Position numbers and translations under genes: made by a program. A DNA stretch of 64,000 nucleotides from Nectonema munidae (lineage: Eukaryota > Nematomorpha > Nectonematoida > Nectonematidae): the NCBI GenBank assembly GCA_030549495.1, contig JAUIRK010000858.1, positions 570,501 to 634,500 on the forward strand, in the 5' to 3' direction. The notes under the pieces are model-generated. The model had not been told where the DNA came from and did no database searches. It worked only from the letters and a program-made list of their open reading frames with translations. The first letter of the stretch is position 1, and each line of letters starts with the position of its first letter. Of this stretch, positions 1 through 12,943 are shown piece by piece.

Positions 1-2379
1 ATTTATGATCGTGTATACATAGAATCATTTTTCTCTGTATTAAAAGATTGCAAGTATTTAAATTGAGTTCGTTTTTTCCTTTGTAGCATTGTTAAAAATG
101 AGATGAAGCAAAAAGTTTGCCTTTTATTTGCATTAAGCTGTTCACACTAACGAGCGAGGGCACTGTGCGTTCATGTGCATTTATTATTTCGCATATAATG
201 CATATTCCAAAATCAAAACTTATTACCAGGTTAGCATTCTTATTGTCCTATACTTCACAACTTGTCATATGATATTTTACAAATGCTGATTTTACATGTC
301 TTTTTACCTCATATGTTTAAGACATTTTTATTTCAAGTTTTATACATTGAAGGCTATATGTGTGTTGGGGTGTTTCTAATATATAGTTATATGAACATTA
401 AATCTTAGTAAATAAATTAATATTGCTCTTCTTTTTTTTAAATATTTTTAACACCTCTTAGTCCTTCTGCCTCCCGTGTCCAACCTCTTGAGGTTTTAAA
501 AGATAATATTTATTAAAGTTAGTAATAGGTAATTAAATCTAAAATTTATTCTTATTTATAATAAATAAGAATTCGCTTGGGCACATTTTTTTACAATTTT
601 AACTAGGCAAATGTCCTACACTCATAGATTAAATGTCCATTTTAGAGATAGATTTATAGGTTATGTATATTAGAAAATTTATTGTTGTAAAAAGATAAAA
701 TATTTATTTCCACAAATATTAAAATTTAGTGTCAATTTAGGGGAATTTATAACTTTAAATTATCTATGATTATATTAATACTGTTTATGAGTTCCTTACT
801 TAAAACGATTTCTTTGCTATATACTAATAAAAATAAAAGATACCGTAAATCCAGATAAAAGAATTTTTTCTAAAAAAATTATTTTTAAGAATCACTACAA
901 AATATATTGAGAAAGCAATGGAGACGACGCTGCAAAAAATGAAAAATGTCGACCCTGGCTAGGCGGGATATAAGGCCCTGTTCTCCTCCTGAAAACAAAT
1001 GGATGATGATGATGACTACAAAATATAATGCCATTTTATTAAAGTATAAGTTTTAAAAATACATTTTAAATCCACTTCCAAACAAATGTTCCTTCATTGA
1101 TTCCTCTCGAAGCATTTAGGCTTGATTAAGTCAGAATAGCTCAGATTCTTGCTTTCTTCAATGCCTGAAATAATTCAAAAACGAATTTCCACTATTTGAA
1201 CAGAAGTCGGTGAGGCTACGAGTGTTGAATATTTTGTAAAAAAAAGATGTGATTAAAGTAAACGTACTATTATATTTTATGTCAAATAGAAAATTTCTTT
1301 TTTATGAATGATAATATCTACTACACAGAATGGGACAAAAAAATTAAAATTTCAAAAGATTTCATTTTACTTTTGCAACATTTTGACTTATTTCAAATTA
1401 ATTTTCGATTCTCAAATCGAAAGTCTATTACAAGAACTGGAAAAAGATCTTCAAAATGTTAACTTGATGAATAACAAAAGTGTGGAGTAAATTTACTATC
1501 AATAATAGGCAATTTTCATTCACTTCAGATACTATAATTTTCTACTTTTGCCAAACCCAGCTTAAATCCAATTTATCTTATCCATCCAGCATGTCTACTT
1601 CTTTTAATTCAGTTCTTAGGCCTAACTAAACTGTCTACAATACCCGTCACTTACTTACTCATCAACACAAGGATTTATAATCTTTACTGACTGTTCAAAA
1701 AAAGCGAAAGTTGTTCATATTGCTTCATTCTAGAAAAACAGCTCTCTTTTTCCCGTATATGCATTCTATTCACTCTTAACGCTTTACTTAACTTATCCAT
1801 CTTTATCGATTTTATTAAGCTAACAAATCTCCATTATTCAAACTTATTTCTTTTAGAATCCACTTCACATGCCTTGCAAGCCTATCGATTTTACGAAAAT
1901 AAATGATATTCCTACCTACCTGTGCTAATTGCAAATATTGTTTCTCAGAAATGGAAAGGATTATAACGCCAGGGAAAAAAATGAAGCTTAAGTCCTCGTC
2001 TCTCTATGATGGATACTTTAGTTGATCAAAAACTTAAACTTCAATATTAATAAATATTTATCTGAGCTCAAAGAAGGAAATACTTTGAGAGGATCAGTAA
2101 TTTTAATATTTTATCATGATAAATTATTTTTAAATTTCAATACATTTTTTATAGATTAATTGATTGAATTTGACTCAGCTTGTAGATTGAAGAAACTGAA
2201 AGCTGTCAAGTACGCTTAAAATAATTTAGGGAATTGGGACACAGCTAGTAAGTAACGTCGGTGTCACATAAGAGAAAGGAGAAGATTTTATTGAAGATTG
2301 AATCATTAAAATATCAAAACAAAAAATGTTATATCAATTTAAACTTATATCAAAGGTTAACAACGAAAATCATAAAAGT
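1..2379. other. gene-free AT-rich stretch
   Basis: No coding region of convincing length or homology was recognised on either strand. The short open frame at 1308-1490 has no family resemblance and looks like chance. The only structured piece is the GAT-repeat tail near 1000. Confidence 0.6.
916..1015 (+). repeat. probable LINE/SINE 3' tail with GAT repeat
   Basis: A patch richer in GC than its surroundings ends in four GAT units (about 1002-1014). Short tandem repeats at the 3' end are typical of non-LTR elements of the I/R1/LOA type and of SINEs that use them. No coding sequence precedes it, so this would be a heavily 5'-truncated insertion. Family not assigned. Confidence 0.35.
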
Positions 2380-2586
2380 ATTGGATTTGGATTGGTAAGG
2401 ATGTCAAAGCACTTTCCAAAATCAATTGATATGCTTGCAAACTGCTTGTTAAAGTTTAGTTGAAGATCGTTCGAGAGCGTTGTTGAAAGCTTGAAGACGG
2501 TTTAAGCTTGACAAGGGTGATGGAAATAAAGTGAGAGATTTCTAAAATGTAAGTAAAAGAAACTAAGTGTGCTTAATGAGGATGCG

Positions 2587-5500
2587 TTAGTTCAATGTAG
2601 TTAGTTCGATGGTTTTAATCGAAGAAGATAGTGCGTTTATTAAATTGGGGTAGAAGAGGATTTGGTTGAAGTTAGTTGGAAAATGGCCTAGAGTTTTGAT
2701 GCATGAGTTTATCATTGTATGTCGATAGGAGATGAAAAAAGGGCCTATGAATAATAGGTGATAAGTTGTTTCTAAAGCGTCGTTGCAGAAACGGCTGGTT
2801 TGATTGTCGGTGAGTTTGATGTGATATAAATATGATTTACAGGGACAGTGACATGAAAACCATCTTATTATGGATCGCGATGGGGTGAATTTGTTGATGG
2901 CCCAGGATTGGTGTATTGCTTTTATATCCGGTATATCTGAGAGCGTGGTGTTGGAGGACTTGGTGATAATTTGTTGCCATTGATTAAAGGTGTGTAAAGT
3001 GAGGTTTTGAGTGAGAACGTCGGGGTTTATGGAAGTTAGGTGTAATGTGTGTGTTTTGGAAAGGGCTTGTTTAGCGAGCAAGTCTACGCGTATGTTTTCT
3101 TGTATGTTGGAATGAGCAGGGCACCAGAGAATAGAAATCGTGAAAAGAGAGGAGAGAAAACGCTGTTTTGAGAATAGGATTGAGGTGTGGAAAGGAATGT
3201 TTCTGTGAAGATGTAAGTCACGTGAATTTTCTGTGAGTCTGTGTAGATATGAATGTTATGAGTAATGTGGTAGCAGGAGGCGATTAAGGCTGTGCATTCT
3301 CATATGTTGTGGTCAAGTGGTTTAATGGAGAATTTGAAGAATGAAAGGGAATTAGAGAGTCGCCTGCGTGGAAAGCGTATGCGAAAGCGCATCTGTTTAT
3401 TGATTTGGCCGCGTCTGTGAAAATTCTGAGTGTAGAGAGGTTTGAGAGTTGTCTGATCTCTTTTATGTGGATAATTGCGGTTTCCTTTTTGGGATAAATT
3501 GTGATGTTGTATTGAAGAGATAACGATGGGTGTTAGTGTGGCTGGATGAACTTTTTGGTGTACGAGATATTGTTGCAGGTGTGGGAGTGCTGTATGGAGA
3601 AGGATTGTGTAGAGGTGTATAGCGTTGAAGGGTAGGTGGAGCATGAAAGCTGAAAAGAGGTAGTAAGGATTTGTATATCTTGACGTAACGTTTGATGAGT
3701 GTGCTTTTCAAATGAATGAGAAGGGTGGGCAATTTAACATGAACTCTAAATAAGACGTGGAAGATGTGCGGAAAGCTTTTGAAATTGTTAAAAGACTAAG
3801 GCGATGGATTTTGAAAAGAAAAGTCAGGGTTGTGGGATGATCGAATGATGACCCCCAAGATAGAATGCCATATTGAAGTGATGGAAGTATGAGTGATTTG
3901 TAAATAAAAAGAGAGTGGTGAATGCTGAGGCCCCATTTGTATGAAATGGCTGCTCTTAATTGAAATTGGGTCCTGGTGAGTTTTCTGTAAATGTTTTTGA
4001 AGTGTGTAGAGCATTTCAAATTGGTTTGAAAGGTGAGACCCAAGTATTTAGTGGCTCTTGCGGGTTGTATGAAAGCTGTGTTGTTGATGCGTAGGGGTAG
4101 ATACGGAGAATGTTTGCGCGTAAAATGCATTAGTGTGGTTTTGGATGTGTTAAAGGTGATTTTGAGTGAAATTTAAAGCGTTGAAAAGGGATGAGATGCG
4201 CTGAATGTTTTCGGGTTGTGTGTTCGAGGAAAATGAAAATAGCAGGTCGTCTGAGAAGCATTGTGAGAAGGGTGCGTTTGAGTCGAGGATGTCAAGAAGA
4301 GGGTTAATCAAGATAAGCCAGAGAATGTCGGAGAGTCATCCTCCTTGAGGGGTAGAGAGTGATAGCAAGTGAACTGCACGTGTTGATTTTTAGCGAAAAA
4401 CTAAAGCTCGATTTTGTAAATAGTTGTGTATGAATTTAATCATGTAGGGTGGATATTTTTTGAGATGCATGTTAAGAAGGATTGCGGGGTCCCAGACGAT
4501 GTTAAATTCATTATCAATGTCTAGAAATAGGACTGTAGCGGTTTTGTAGGATGTGATAGAGTGTTGAAGGTGTTCAGTTAGTTTTGATAAGACTGACTCG
4601 TTGTTTCGGAGAGGAAGATAGGCAAACTGGGAGGGATGGATGAGGGTGTGTTGAGTAATGTAGTGGACGAGCCTTCTTCGAAGAATTTTTTCTAGGATTT
4701 TGCCGAGGACGGAAAGAATGGTAATAGGTCTCCAGTTTTTGAGTTCTGAGAGATCTTTGTGGGGTTTTGGTAGAAAAATAATTTTTCCTCATTTTCATAA
4801 TGAAGGAAAAAAGGAGAGGGTTACACAAGCGTTGTAGATGTTGATTAAGTGTTTTTCTAGGAGCTGAATTGACTTTTTAATGTGATTTGTGGAGATTGAG
4901 TCGAGGCTTGGGTCGGATCGAGTTTATTGCGTGTGAGAGATCAGATGATGTTATGGCTGGGAAGTGACGGATGGTTAGCGATGTTGTGAGTGTGAGTGAG
5001 GAGGAGCGTAATGCGGGTTGATATGGATCGTCAGAGAGGGGGTTGTCGGCAGGAAAAAAGGTGGATTTATTTAAATTTAATCGGCGTTTGGGTCTGGAAG
5101 TAATTTGTTGGAATCGGCCGTAGGCTTTTTTGACGTCATGATTTTGTTGATGGTGGACCATGGATTGGATGATTTGGAAAAGGTAAAACTAATCCATGCA
5201 TTTCGCTTTGCAGTTTTTATTGAGATGAGGTAGAGTTGTCGAGTGTGTGTGTAGAATGTGATGTTCGAGGGTGAGGGGTTTTTCCTCAGGTTTTTGAGGG
5301 CCTTGCGTAGTGTTTTCTTTTATTGGCTCAGGACTGGTGTCCAAAAATAAGCTTTTTTTCTTTGGGGATAGGGCTTTGAAGGAGTGGACGAGTTTATCGA
5401 AGTAGTCAGAGCGTTGTTTATGTTGCGAGCGTCTTCTTCTATGGTGGTAGTTGAGTGAAGTGCGGTAGATTAGTGGATAGAGTACGGAGGAAGGTGTGCC

Positions 5501-6235
5501 AGTGCGTGTATTTTGAAGATATCGTGGGGGTGCGTGTGTGTGCTTTTGCATTGATGTTGAGTTGAAAAGTGATGTAGTGATGGTCAGATGCGGAGGGTTG
5601 ATCGGAGATGGTCTAGTTTGAGATGAGATCATACATGTTTGCTGAAGATAGAGTTATGTCAATATGTGATGAGGTGACAATATTGTTTATAATTCTCAGG
5701 AAAGTTGGCTCTGTTGTGTTGTCGCAAATGTGTAGATTGTATTGGGCGATGAAGGATGTCGCTTCGATGCCGCGTACGTTTTCTTTTTGGTCTCAAAGGA
5801 AGGATCGCGCGTTGCAGTCGGTGCATATAATGAGGTAGAAAAATTTGGAAATCGCTGATATGTGTGCTTTGGCGCGGTTGAGATCGAGAGTGAAGGTATC
5901 AGTGAAAGCTTTTGTGTTGGAGGGTGGGGAATAGTAAGATCAAAAAGAAGGGGAGTGTTGGATGAAAAAATAATCGCAAAAGCGTATTGTTGTGAGGAAA
6001 ATTGCTTGAGGAATGTAAAAATGAGTGATGATTTTAGTAAAATGCTAGCGGAGTAGTAGGTGGGTGGTGATATGTAAAGAGAGGAATATGTGCTCGGAAT
6101 GGAGGGTAGAGAGAGATTGAGTGCGTATGGCTCGTTGATTAAAATTATGTCGTGAATGAAGCTGTGTAGTATGTGTGTGAGGTTTGCCCAGCTGGTGGAT
6201 AAGTGATTAGTGTTTATGTTTAAGAAGTTCAGCAT
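2587..6235 (-). pseudogene. LINE A ORF2 (endonuclease, RT, RNase H), broken
   Basis: The frame from 6235 to 5696 encodes an exonuclease/endonuclease/phosphatase-type domain beginning MLNFLNINTNH with the EPY motif. The reverse transcriptase follows at about 5000-3700: LIHPSQFAY, a motif A form (LFLDIDNEFN) and the catalytic box FSDDL near 4227-4262. RNase H is traceable near 3480-3060 by AHSNIQENIRVDLLAKQAL, like the last RNase H motif. The last open frame, 3081-2587, holds the C-terminal HLL zinc-binding region. Multiple frameshifts and stops make it non-functional. The pieces at 3300-3732 and 3796-4130 belong to this ORF in shifting frames. Confidence 0.8.
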
Positions 6236-6866
6236 ATGAAATTTTTGATTATGTTAGAGTGTATGCCATGCATGTTTTTTGTATATTGTATGAGGTGAGG
6301 TCATGTGTCGGAAGTGAACGAGTGTTTTTGGTGACAGTTGGAGCAAGAGAGTTTAGAGGGATCTTTAGCAAAAATGCATGACTCAATCGAGTGCCCTCTG
6401 TCTCCGCAGTGATTGCAATGTGGGGATTCTGCTTTGATTTCAGACAGTTTTCGCATTGAGAGAGCCGTGGTTTAAAAATTTTAGGGTGGAGTATGGTGTG
6501 GTGTATAATAATTTTAGGATTTTCACAGAAGTGTTTGAAAAGAGTGTTGATGGATGTTTCGAAGGTTATGGTGTATGACTAAAGGCCCTTTTTTCCGAGT
6601 TGCCTTACTGACCTGATTGTTCCTAGGTCTTTAAGGAAGCAGTTTTCTTGAGTGAATTGTGTGGGAATATCTTCTATCGGGAGCTCTGCAGGAATGCCAG
6701 AGAGAACAAAACGAGGGAGGATGGGTGGAATTACTATAGCGGTGATGCCCTTTTTCGATAGTGAGTTGATGGCCAAGTTTTTCTGATGATTATTCTCAAA
6801 TTGAAAAAGGAGGGATCTAGAAGAGGAGCTTCGTGTATTTTTTATTGGTTGAGAGCTTGTGTCCAT
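6229..6866 (-). pseudogene. LINE A ORF1 (zinc-knuckle RNA-binding protein), broken
   Basis: The first 95 codons (6866-6579) are open and include a hydrophobic stretch (IPPILPRFVLSGIP) of the kind found in the central domain of R1/I-type ORF1 proteins. Reading on with frame changes shows CCHC-like knuckles: a CENCLK motif, a partner with GDRGHS, and a third CSNCH motif. ORF1 proteins of this type bind element RNA in the RNP particle. The stop overlaps the ORF2 start in the form ATGCTGA, an arrangement also seen in LINE B. At least one frameshift lies between 6579 and 6500. Confidence 0.7.
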
Positions 6867-6899
6867 ATTCTTTATGATATCTTTTTTGAAAGAAGCGTA

Positions 6900-7383
6900 A
6901 AGATTAGTAATTTAAATAATATTTAAAAAAAAAGAGAGAAAAGTAATATATATAAATAAGTATTTATATAATTGGTAATGCAGAAGGATATTATTTGATG
7001 GGCAAACGGAAAATTTCATTTGATACATAAATATATCAATCATAAATACAAATAAAACAATGAGGAATAGTACATATATTATTGTAAGAGTTAACAAAAA
7101 TTGATTTTAAAAATATCGAAGCAAAGAGATGTTATCTAAATTTAAGGAGTATTGAGAAATAAAGTAGTTAACAATAGAAGCAATTCTGTATGAGGGAGAC
7201 TTTTTTGATACTTTTTTTGTATGAGAGAACAAGCTAGATAAAAAAAAGGTGAAAAGATCAAATAAGTGAGCAAGTAAAAGACCAAATTTTTCATTGGATC
7301 AGGTAATTTATAATTTAAGATATTTGAATTTTTCTTTTCATGATGTTTTACTCAAGTCATTAATGAAGTAATGGTGGATTTTT
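6900..7383. other. intergenic, nothing recognised
   Basis: Very AT-rich sequence upstream of the LINE A ORF1. No gene or clear repeat seen. Confidence 0.5.
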
Positions 7384-7990
7384 TATAGAATAGTATTAAA
7401 GTATTTAAAATTTTTTTTTAATTTATTTAATTTAAAATCAGTTTTGTGTTTTATTTAATTTTTTCTTTGACAGTAGGCTATTTGTGTGAATTTTTTAACA
7501 TTACAATGAAGTTTTCAATTTAATTCAACTACCAGTTTTGATAATTATATTTACACTATCATCAAATTTTTTAAATATTTTGAATCATACAACAAACAAG
7601 ATAGTCTTAAAATTCACTAAACCTATCATTTACTTTATGGAAAAAAGAAACAATCAAAAAATTATTATTTCCATTATATAGAATAGTATTAAATATATTA
7701 GAGATTTTTTAAAAGTATTACAATGTCTTTTTTTAATCTAAAATCATGTTTGTGTTTTATTTAATTTTTTCTTTGACAGTAGGCTATGTGCTAGAATTTT
7801 TTTAAAATTACAATGAAGTTTTCAATTCATGTCAACTACCAGTTTACATAGTTATATTTACACTATGTCATTTAATTTTTTAAATTTTTCGATTCGCATA
7901 ACAAACAAGATGAGTTTAAAATGAACTAAAGCTACCATTTACTTTAGGAAAAAAAGTAACAATAAAAAAAACTGTTAGTTACATTATATT
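7384..7990. repeat. two-unit tandem repeat, unit about 300 bp
   Basis: Two head-to-tail copies are recognisable: both begin TATAGAATAGTATTAAA (7384 and 7677) and both contain TTCTTTGACAGTAGGCTAT about 306 bp apart, then closely similar AT-rich sequence ending in an ACTTTA-GGAAAAAA segment. Small length differences separate the copies. No coding sequence. Confidence 0.75.
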
Positions 7991-8184
7991 TTATTAATAT
8001 TTCCAATTATAACATAAATTAGGAAGCTACACTGTTCTCTTATTTTGCATACCTATATTATTCACTTATTGTCATTTTCAAGCGTTATAACTTAAGGGTT
8101 ATGCCTTAAAAATATAAAATTATGCCACTGTCGCCATATTTTTTATCCCTATAATCCAAATCCTTATTTTTTTTAAAAAGTTAA

Positions 8185-8305
8185 CTCTTCGAGGATCAGA
8201 ATTTTGAATAATAATCGTCTGCTTTTTTTTCAATGGAATTTTTTATGTTGTAAGCAGATGATTTTTATTTCTTGGTACACCGGTGTCACACTAAGCCTCA
8301 AAGGG
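8185..8305. mobile_element. short TTAA-flanked MITE (copy 1)
   Basis: A 121-bp unit lies between TTAA at 8181-8184 and TTAA at 8306-8309. Its ends are imperfect inverted repeats: CTCTTCGAGG on the left, and CCCTTTGAGG on the right read in reverse complement. It contains the internal motif ATCGTCTGC shared with copies at 33852, 40896 and 62395. TTAA duplication is the signature of piggyBac-type transposases. Non-coding. Confidence 0.7.
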
Positions 8306-8309
8306 TTAA

Positions 8310-9345
8310 ATAGAAAGTGTATTTTTAAAGGAAGAATAGAGGAGTAGCAGGAAATAAACATGAGTATTTTGTTATTTATCAGCTAATCAACTAAGTTAAT
8401 GCAAAACAGAATTTTGTCTATCTATGAAGTCTTGTGTTCCCATGAAAAACGAGATTTATTTTGAGGACATTTCTGTGAATTTACTAAGAGCTTTTATTTT
8501 GTTGCAAAATTTAAATACCTACAATAATTATCAAAAATATCTTTTTGGAATTTACGGCACTCGCTTTTTCTCGAACCATGAAAAATTGTTTTCGAGGTTA
8601 AATTCATGTTAACTAACTAATTAATTTACCGAGTAAATCTCGTTTTCACTTTTCAAGCAATCTTCTTTGGGCTATAAAATCTCGTTTGGTTTTCGACGAA
8701 ATATAATATTCTCATGCAAACATTATTTTAAGGACGTTCTATAGGAGAGTAATTTGCAAAATGCAGAAATAGCCACATAAAAAATATACTCCAAAATATT
8801 TTTGATATAACATTTTTTAATTTATGACGCTAAACGATACGTTACCAAACTTTGATATATTTTGGATAAATATATAATGAATTTAATATTTCCCTTTTGG
8901 TAATAACGAGTAGTGCAATGTGAGGTTTAAGTACATTGGAGTAGCCAGAACTCCCTCTGAAAAAAATTGTTTAAGTTGTACTATAATTTTCCTCCTTCCA
9001 GTTTGAATTTCTGACTGAACCACTTGAAAGATCATGAATGCATACCTAGATAGACATGTGTGTATAAATATAAATACCATCTTAAAAAGCTATTTGTAAT
9101 ATTAGACTCGATTTGTGAATGTAATGTTGTATACATAAAAAAACAACTTTCAATTACACATTATGTTAAGAGATACATAATATAAAACTTATTCTTACAT
9201 ATATAAACTTTTTTTAATATTTTGGTTTTAAGTTTAAAAGGTTTTCCATTTAAGCTTTAACTATGTTAATGTTGTTTTAACTTTAAACAGCCCTGTCTCC
9301 AGACTCCAAGTTTATTGAGGGGAGAGGTAAACTGATTTTAATGGG
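8310..9345. other. intergenic, nothing recognised
   Basis: Open frames of about 60 codons at 8424-8612 and 8883-9080 show no recognisable family and no splice context. Nothing else is supported. Confidence 0.5.
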
Positions 9346-9862
9346 GTCGAGACTAGAGCCCTGCGCGGGTTGTAAAAATTTCCACATCCGCCCCACCCTG
9401 CATTTTATTATTTTGCACCCACCCCACCCCGCACCTTAAATTTTAAAAACCACAGTTTCAAATTTAAACCCTCAAGTGCCCAACTTCACATAAGTATTTC
9501 ATTTGGATAAAGAAAGAATATAATTTAAATGCTATTGTTTTTATACATTGAATTTTTCTGATGTTAGACTTGAAACAAAATTTTATTATTTTCTGTTTAA
9601 AAATACAATATCTTTCACTGTTTAGCTTTTTAAGCTGATCCTGCAGAAATAAAATGGCCAGCAAGACTGGACTTTTCACTAGTAGCACTTTTGCCATGAT
9701 ACATAAACCATTACATGGAACAAGAGAACGTGTAGGAAAATTCCTTCAATATAGCATATTGTATATGTGATAAAAATGTACTTTATCTAAAGAACAAATG
9801 GAGCTTTGATGATGTAAATGCGTCAGTGTGCGTGATGTACCTACTGATGTTAGGCTTTATAT

Positions 9863-12059
9863 CAGGGGTCGACAACCTTTTGGAGAGTGAGGGCCTGACA
9901 GCTATGTAGTGTCATGGAGGAGGGCCAAACAGCTATGCAGTTTCATGGAAAAGAATCATGTTATTAAATATGTAAATAAATTTTCTCGGTGTTCAAAGAA
10001 AGCAAGTAATATAGTATATTGTATTTAATAACCCATTTAGGACCGAACAAAGCAGACAACTTTAGTAATTCCATTTAAAGTAGGAATTCATCTGTGTTCT
10101 CTTTGTGAACATTGGTCTTAAAATTCCTTGTTACAAAAAATGCAGTTTGAAACGGTAAATGATTTAATGAGACACTTGTTTCAGCTTATTATGCAATAAT
10201 TTCCTATCAGGTGACGATAAGAGGAGCAAAACATCATCCAGGCGGTCATCACGCAATCTTGTTCTCAAATGACTTTTTGTATATTTCATTTTGGAAAAAA
10301 GTTTGTCACAAGCATATGTACTTCCAAATAATGACACCAGTTTAGAATTAGCCATGATGTTTTTATATTTTCCACTTGGCAATATATATTTCTTGTAGAA
10401 GTCAGCAGTGGATTCGAAATGAAATTTCGATTTCAAAGATTCGTAGCACTGTAAGGAGGAATTAACTCCAACTGATATTTTTCTACCACTTGTTCCACAT
10501 CCGATTCGTAAGGAGTACCAAATAACTCAAAGTGAATTTTGTATTTCCTGAAGTTAGCAAAACGAGAGGAAAACTCGCTCCTCAAATCATTGAAAGAGCT
10601 CAGAAAGATGTCTGGTATTACATCTCTCTTGTGATTTTGAAGACTATGGAAATGAGAGTAGTTTTCTTCTTGAAGCTGTGATTTCCACAGTTGAAGTTTT
10701 CTCTCAAAAGCAGTAATTTAACTAAAAATACATTCTTTTCCTTTCCTTGTAGCTCAAGATTCAAAGTGTTCATGTGGGTCGTGACCTCCACTAAAAACCC
10801 AACTTGACAACCCACTGTGGATCTTGAAAATGAGAATTATCTTGATCTTTGCTATGAAATCTCTTCTTTCAAAGCATATACTCGGTCCAGCATTTTTTCG
10901 TGGTTCGCCTTCTTACTCTTCTTGCCGACACGCTGATAGCAGAAAATAATTCCCTTTTTTCTGGACACATCTGCTACCTTTCAGTAATTCTTTGAAGAAC
11001 CCTCCATCAGTAAAAAATTTCATTTTTCTGTAAATTAGTTTTTGAAACCTCTTAGCTAGCGCCAGTGTTTCGGTCACTTCAACTTTTCTAGTAAAAATGG
11101 ATGATTTCTTTATTGAAATATTTCTCAGCCTTGCAACTTCGTGTTCTCATGCTTTTTCGGTAAAACTGTTGTAATGATTATGACGAGTTTCATAGTGCCG
11201 TTTAATATTTCAAACTTTCTTCACGGGACTGGTTTCTTGTCTATTTTGCAAAATGCTCACTGAAAAAATAGCTAATTGTACAGCCCTCTTTAAAAGCTCT
11301 GTACTCCAAATCCACTTTTCTTTTCTTAGCTTCCATGGGCTTATTTTTCTTGAAACAAAAAAAACTTCTGTCTGGTAATCAGAAAAAAGAAATAAGAAAC
11401 AATGAATATAACAAAAGTTATGGTAATCAGAATGAAGAAATAGGCGACAATGAAAAGAAATTTAAATGCAAATAGTAAACTGTAGTAAAATGTCCGTATC
11501 TCCAATTGTACTATTTTAACGTTTCTAGAAATATAATTTAAATTTCACAATTTATATTGAAATTATTTCCAATAAATTATTTTTTTAACGAACCCTAAAA
11601 AAATTAAAAACTACAAAAAAAATAAACTTTAAATTAAAAACTCAAAAAAACTTTGTTATTAGAATTAGTTTCAATAAATAATAATATTATTCGAACGATA
11701 TAAAATAAAATTTAAAAAATTTATTTAAAGAGAGATGTCAAAAAATTTTATTCAAAAAAGAATCGAAAAATTTCATAGGTAAATTGTAGTTGCTTAGGTT
11801 TGAAAAATCCTTTTCAGTAAAATTTTCAACTCATTACAATTTAGAGAAACTTATACAAAACAATAGGACATTTTTCGAAAAATGAGAACTCTTTTTTTGT
11901 TGATTTCTAAAATTGAAGAAAAAAATTTTAATTGTTCGCGTAAGTTTGTGTATTTTACCAATGCCCTATATATGTCGTGTCCCATGTAAAATGGTGGGCT
12001 GGAAAAAATTCATTCGAGACCCGGATTTGGCCCCGCGGGTCGGGGGTTTCTGATCGTTG
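9863..12059 (-). mobile_element. hAT transposon, GTF2IRD2/ZBED-like, decayed
   Basis: The left terminus begins CAGGGGTCGACAACC, a classic hAT end; the right terminus in reverse complement begins CAACGATCAGAAACC and then runs through a GGGGCC block as the left end does. A perfect 8-bp duplication, CTTTATAT, flanks the element at 9855-9862 and 12060-12067, the length expected for hAT. The transposase relic at 10164-11334 is on the minus strand. This defines the insertion to the base at about 2.2 kb. Confidence 0.88.
10164..11334 (-). pseudogene. hAT transposase relic (GTF2IRD2/ZBED-like)
   Basis: On the minus strand, the start near 11334 (MEAKKRKVD) is followed by a decayed BED-type finger (KRHYETRHN), later by FLVEVTTHMNTLNLELQGK (10815-10750), and near the C terminus by SLFGSTYACDKLFSKMKY and KSHLRTRLRDD, all characteristic of GTF2IRD2/FAM200/ZBED5-type hAT transposases. 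Two longer pieces remain open (10815-10618 and 10436-10164), but several frameshifts and stops separate them. It cannot make a full transposase, which normally exceeds 500 residues. Confidence 0.8.
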
Positions 12060-12067
12060 CTTTATAT

Positions 12068-12943
12068 AATCGGATATGAGCTATGAATGAAGATGTTATA
12101 AATTATAAAAAAAAATTAAGAATTAATTCACAATTTTACAGGTTAACGCACATTAACCCGCAGTACTAATGTTGAAACAAGACCCCTCTTACCCCCTAAG
12201 TTTTGAACAAATGACCCCCACCCATAATTTATGTGCGGGTCCCGCAAACCCGCTCGAGTGGCCCACCCTGTACAGGTCTCTAGGTCAGGACTATAAGAAA
12301 GGGTATATATTTTTCAAGGAGCAAAATAAATTCGGGGGTAAAATTATTTTACTATCTATAACAGTGGTTACTAACTCGCGATGGTGAAGACAAAAATAAT
12401 TATATTTAGAAATTAGAAACTAAACAACAAATTTCCATAATACTCTCTTCCATTCTTTTAAATTTCTAATTTATTCTCTTTTTGTTATTTTTTTAGGTCG
12501 TTTTGATATAAATAATACAAATATCAGGCCTAAAACCTCGATAGCCTTCTTTACTTGCATACAAGCAAAAGCCAGCTTTAAGGCGGTTCGCTACTGCTTA
12601 TAAGTTGTGCCAATCACAACCGTCCAATTAAATCTATCCATCACTATAAATGGGTTAAATGGACCATTTAGAATGGAAGAAGACAACTACACATTATCTG
12701 TTTGATAAAGGAATGTATATATCCAACACGATGTGCATCAATGCATAATCCTATTTAAAACAAATTTTATTGCCGCTACTATTGAACGATAAAGTGTCTA
12801 TTGAGCTTTCTCTTTCCTCAATTTATGGGTTAAGAATTTGATCTCGCATTTTGGTGGGGTTACCATTGAAAGAATGTTGGAAGCCACTGATTTATATATT
12901 TTATACTTTAATTGAACCAATTTTTATAGGTAAATTTTCCCTC
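12068..12943. other. intergenic upstream of the SFT2-like gene
   Basis: Holds the right end of the outer shell (to 12283), a sequence at about 12371 resembling a hAT terminus (CAGTGGTTACTAACTCGCG), and then the probable promoter side of the SFT2-like gene. A TTTTTATAG/G pattern just before the gene's ATG could be a 3' splice site for a non-coding first exon. Confidence 0.4.

Larger units (their letters stand above)
2380..6880 (-). mobile_element. LINE A, R1/LOA-like non-LTR retrotransposon, decayed
   Basis: Read on the minus strand it has the order ORF1 with zinc knuckles, then ORF2 with apurinic endonuclease, reverse transcriptase, RNase H and a C-terminal zinc-binding region. The endonuclease start (INTNH, then EPY) resembles the R1 and LOA clades, and an RNase H domain fits LOA/I-type elements. 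Several frameshifts and stops interrupt ORF2, so it is dead, but almost the full element seems present (about 4.5 kb). The 3' end is placed near 2380, where the minus strand shows a short CCAAAT-like repeat; the 5' end near 6880 is set by the ORF1 start. Both limits are approximate. Confidence 0.85.
9354..12283. mobile_element. outer hAT-type MITE-like shell, interrupted
   Basis: The left edge near 9354 (TAGAGCCCTGCGCGGGT followed by C-rich CCGCCCC tracts) and the right edge near 12283 (reverse complement TAGAGACCTGTACAGGG) form an imperfect inverted repeat. Flanking octamers GTCGAGAC and GTCAGGAC are alike but not identical. The inner hAT at 9863-12059 would have inserted into it. A related end occurs at 31950-32080. 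The pairing of the two ends is an inference. Confidence 0.4.

Noticed and set aside
5623-6056. Plus-strand frames opposite LINE A (5623-5838, 5862-6056).
   Set aside because: They are antisense shadows of the LINE endonuclease coding strand.
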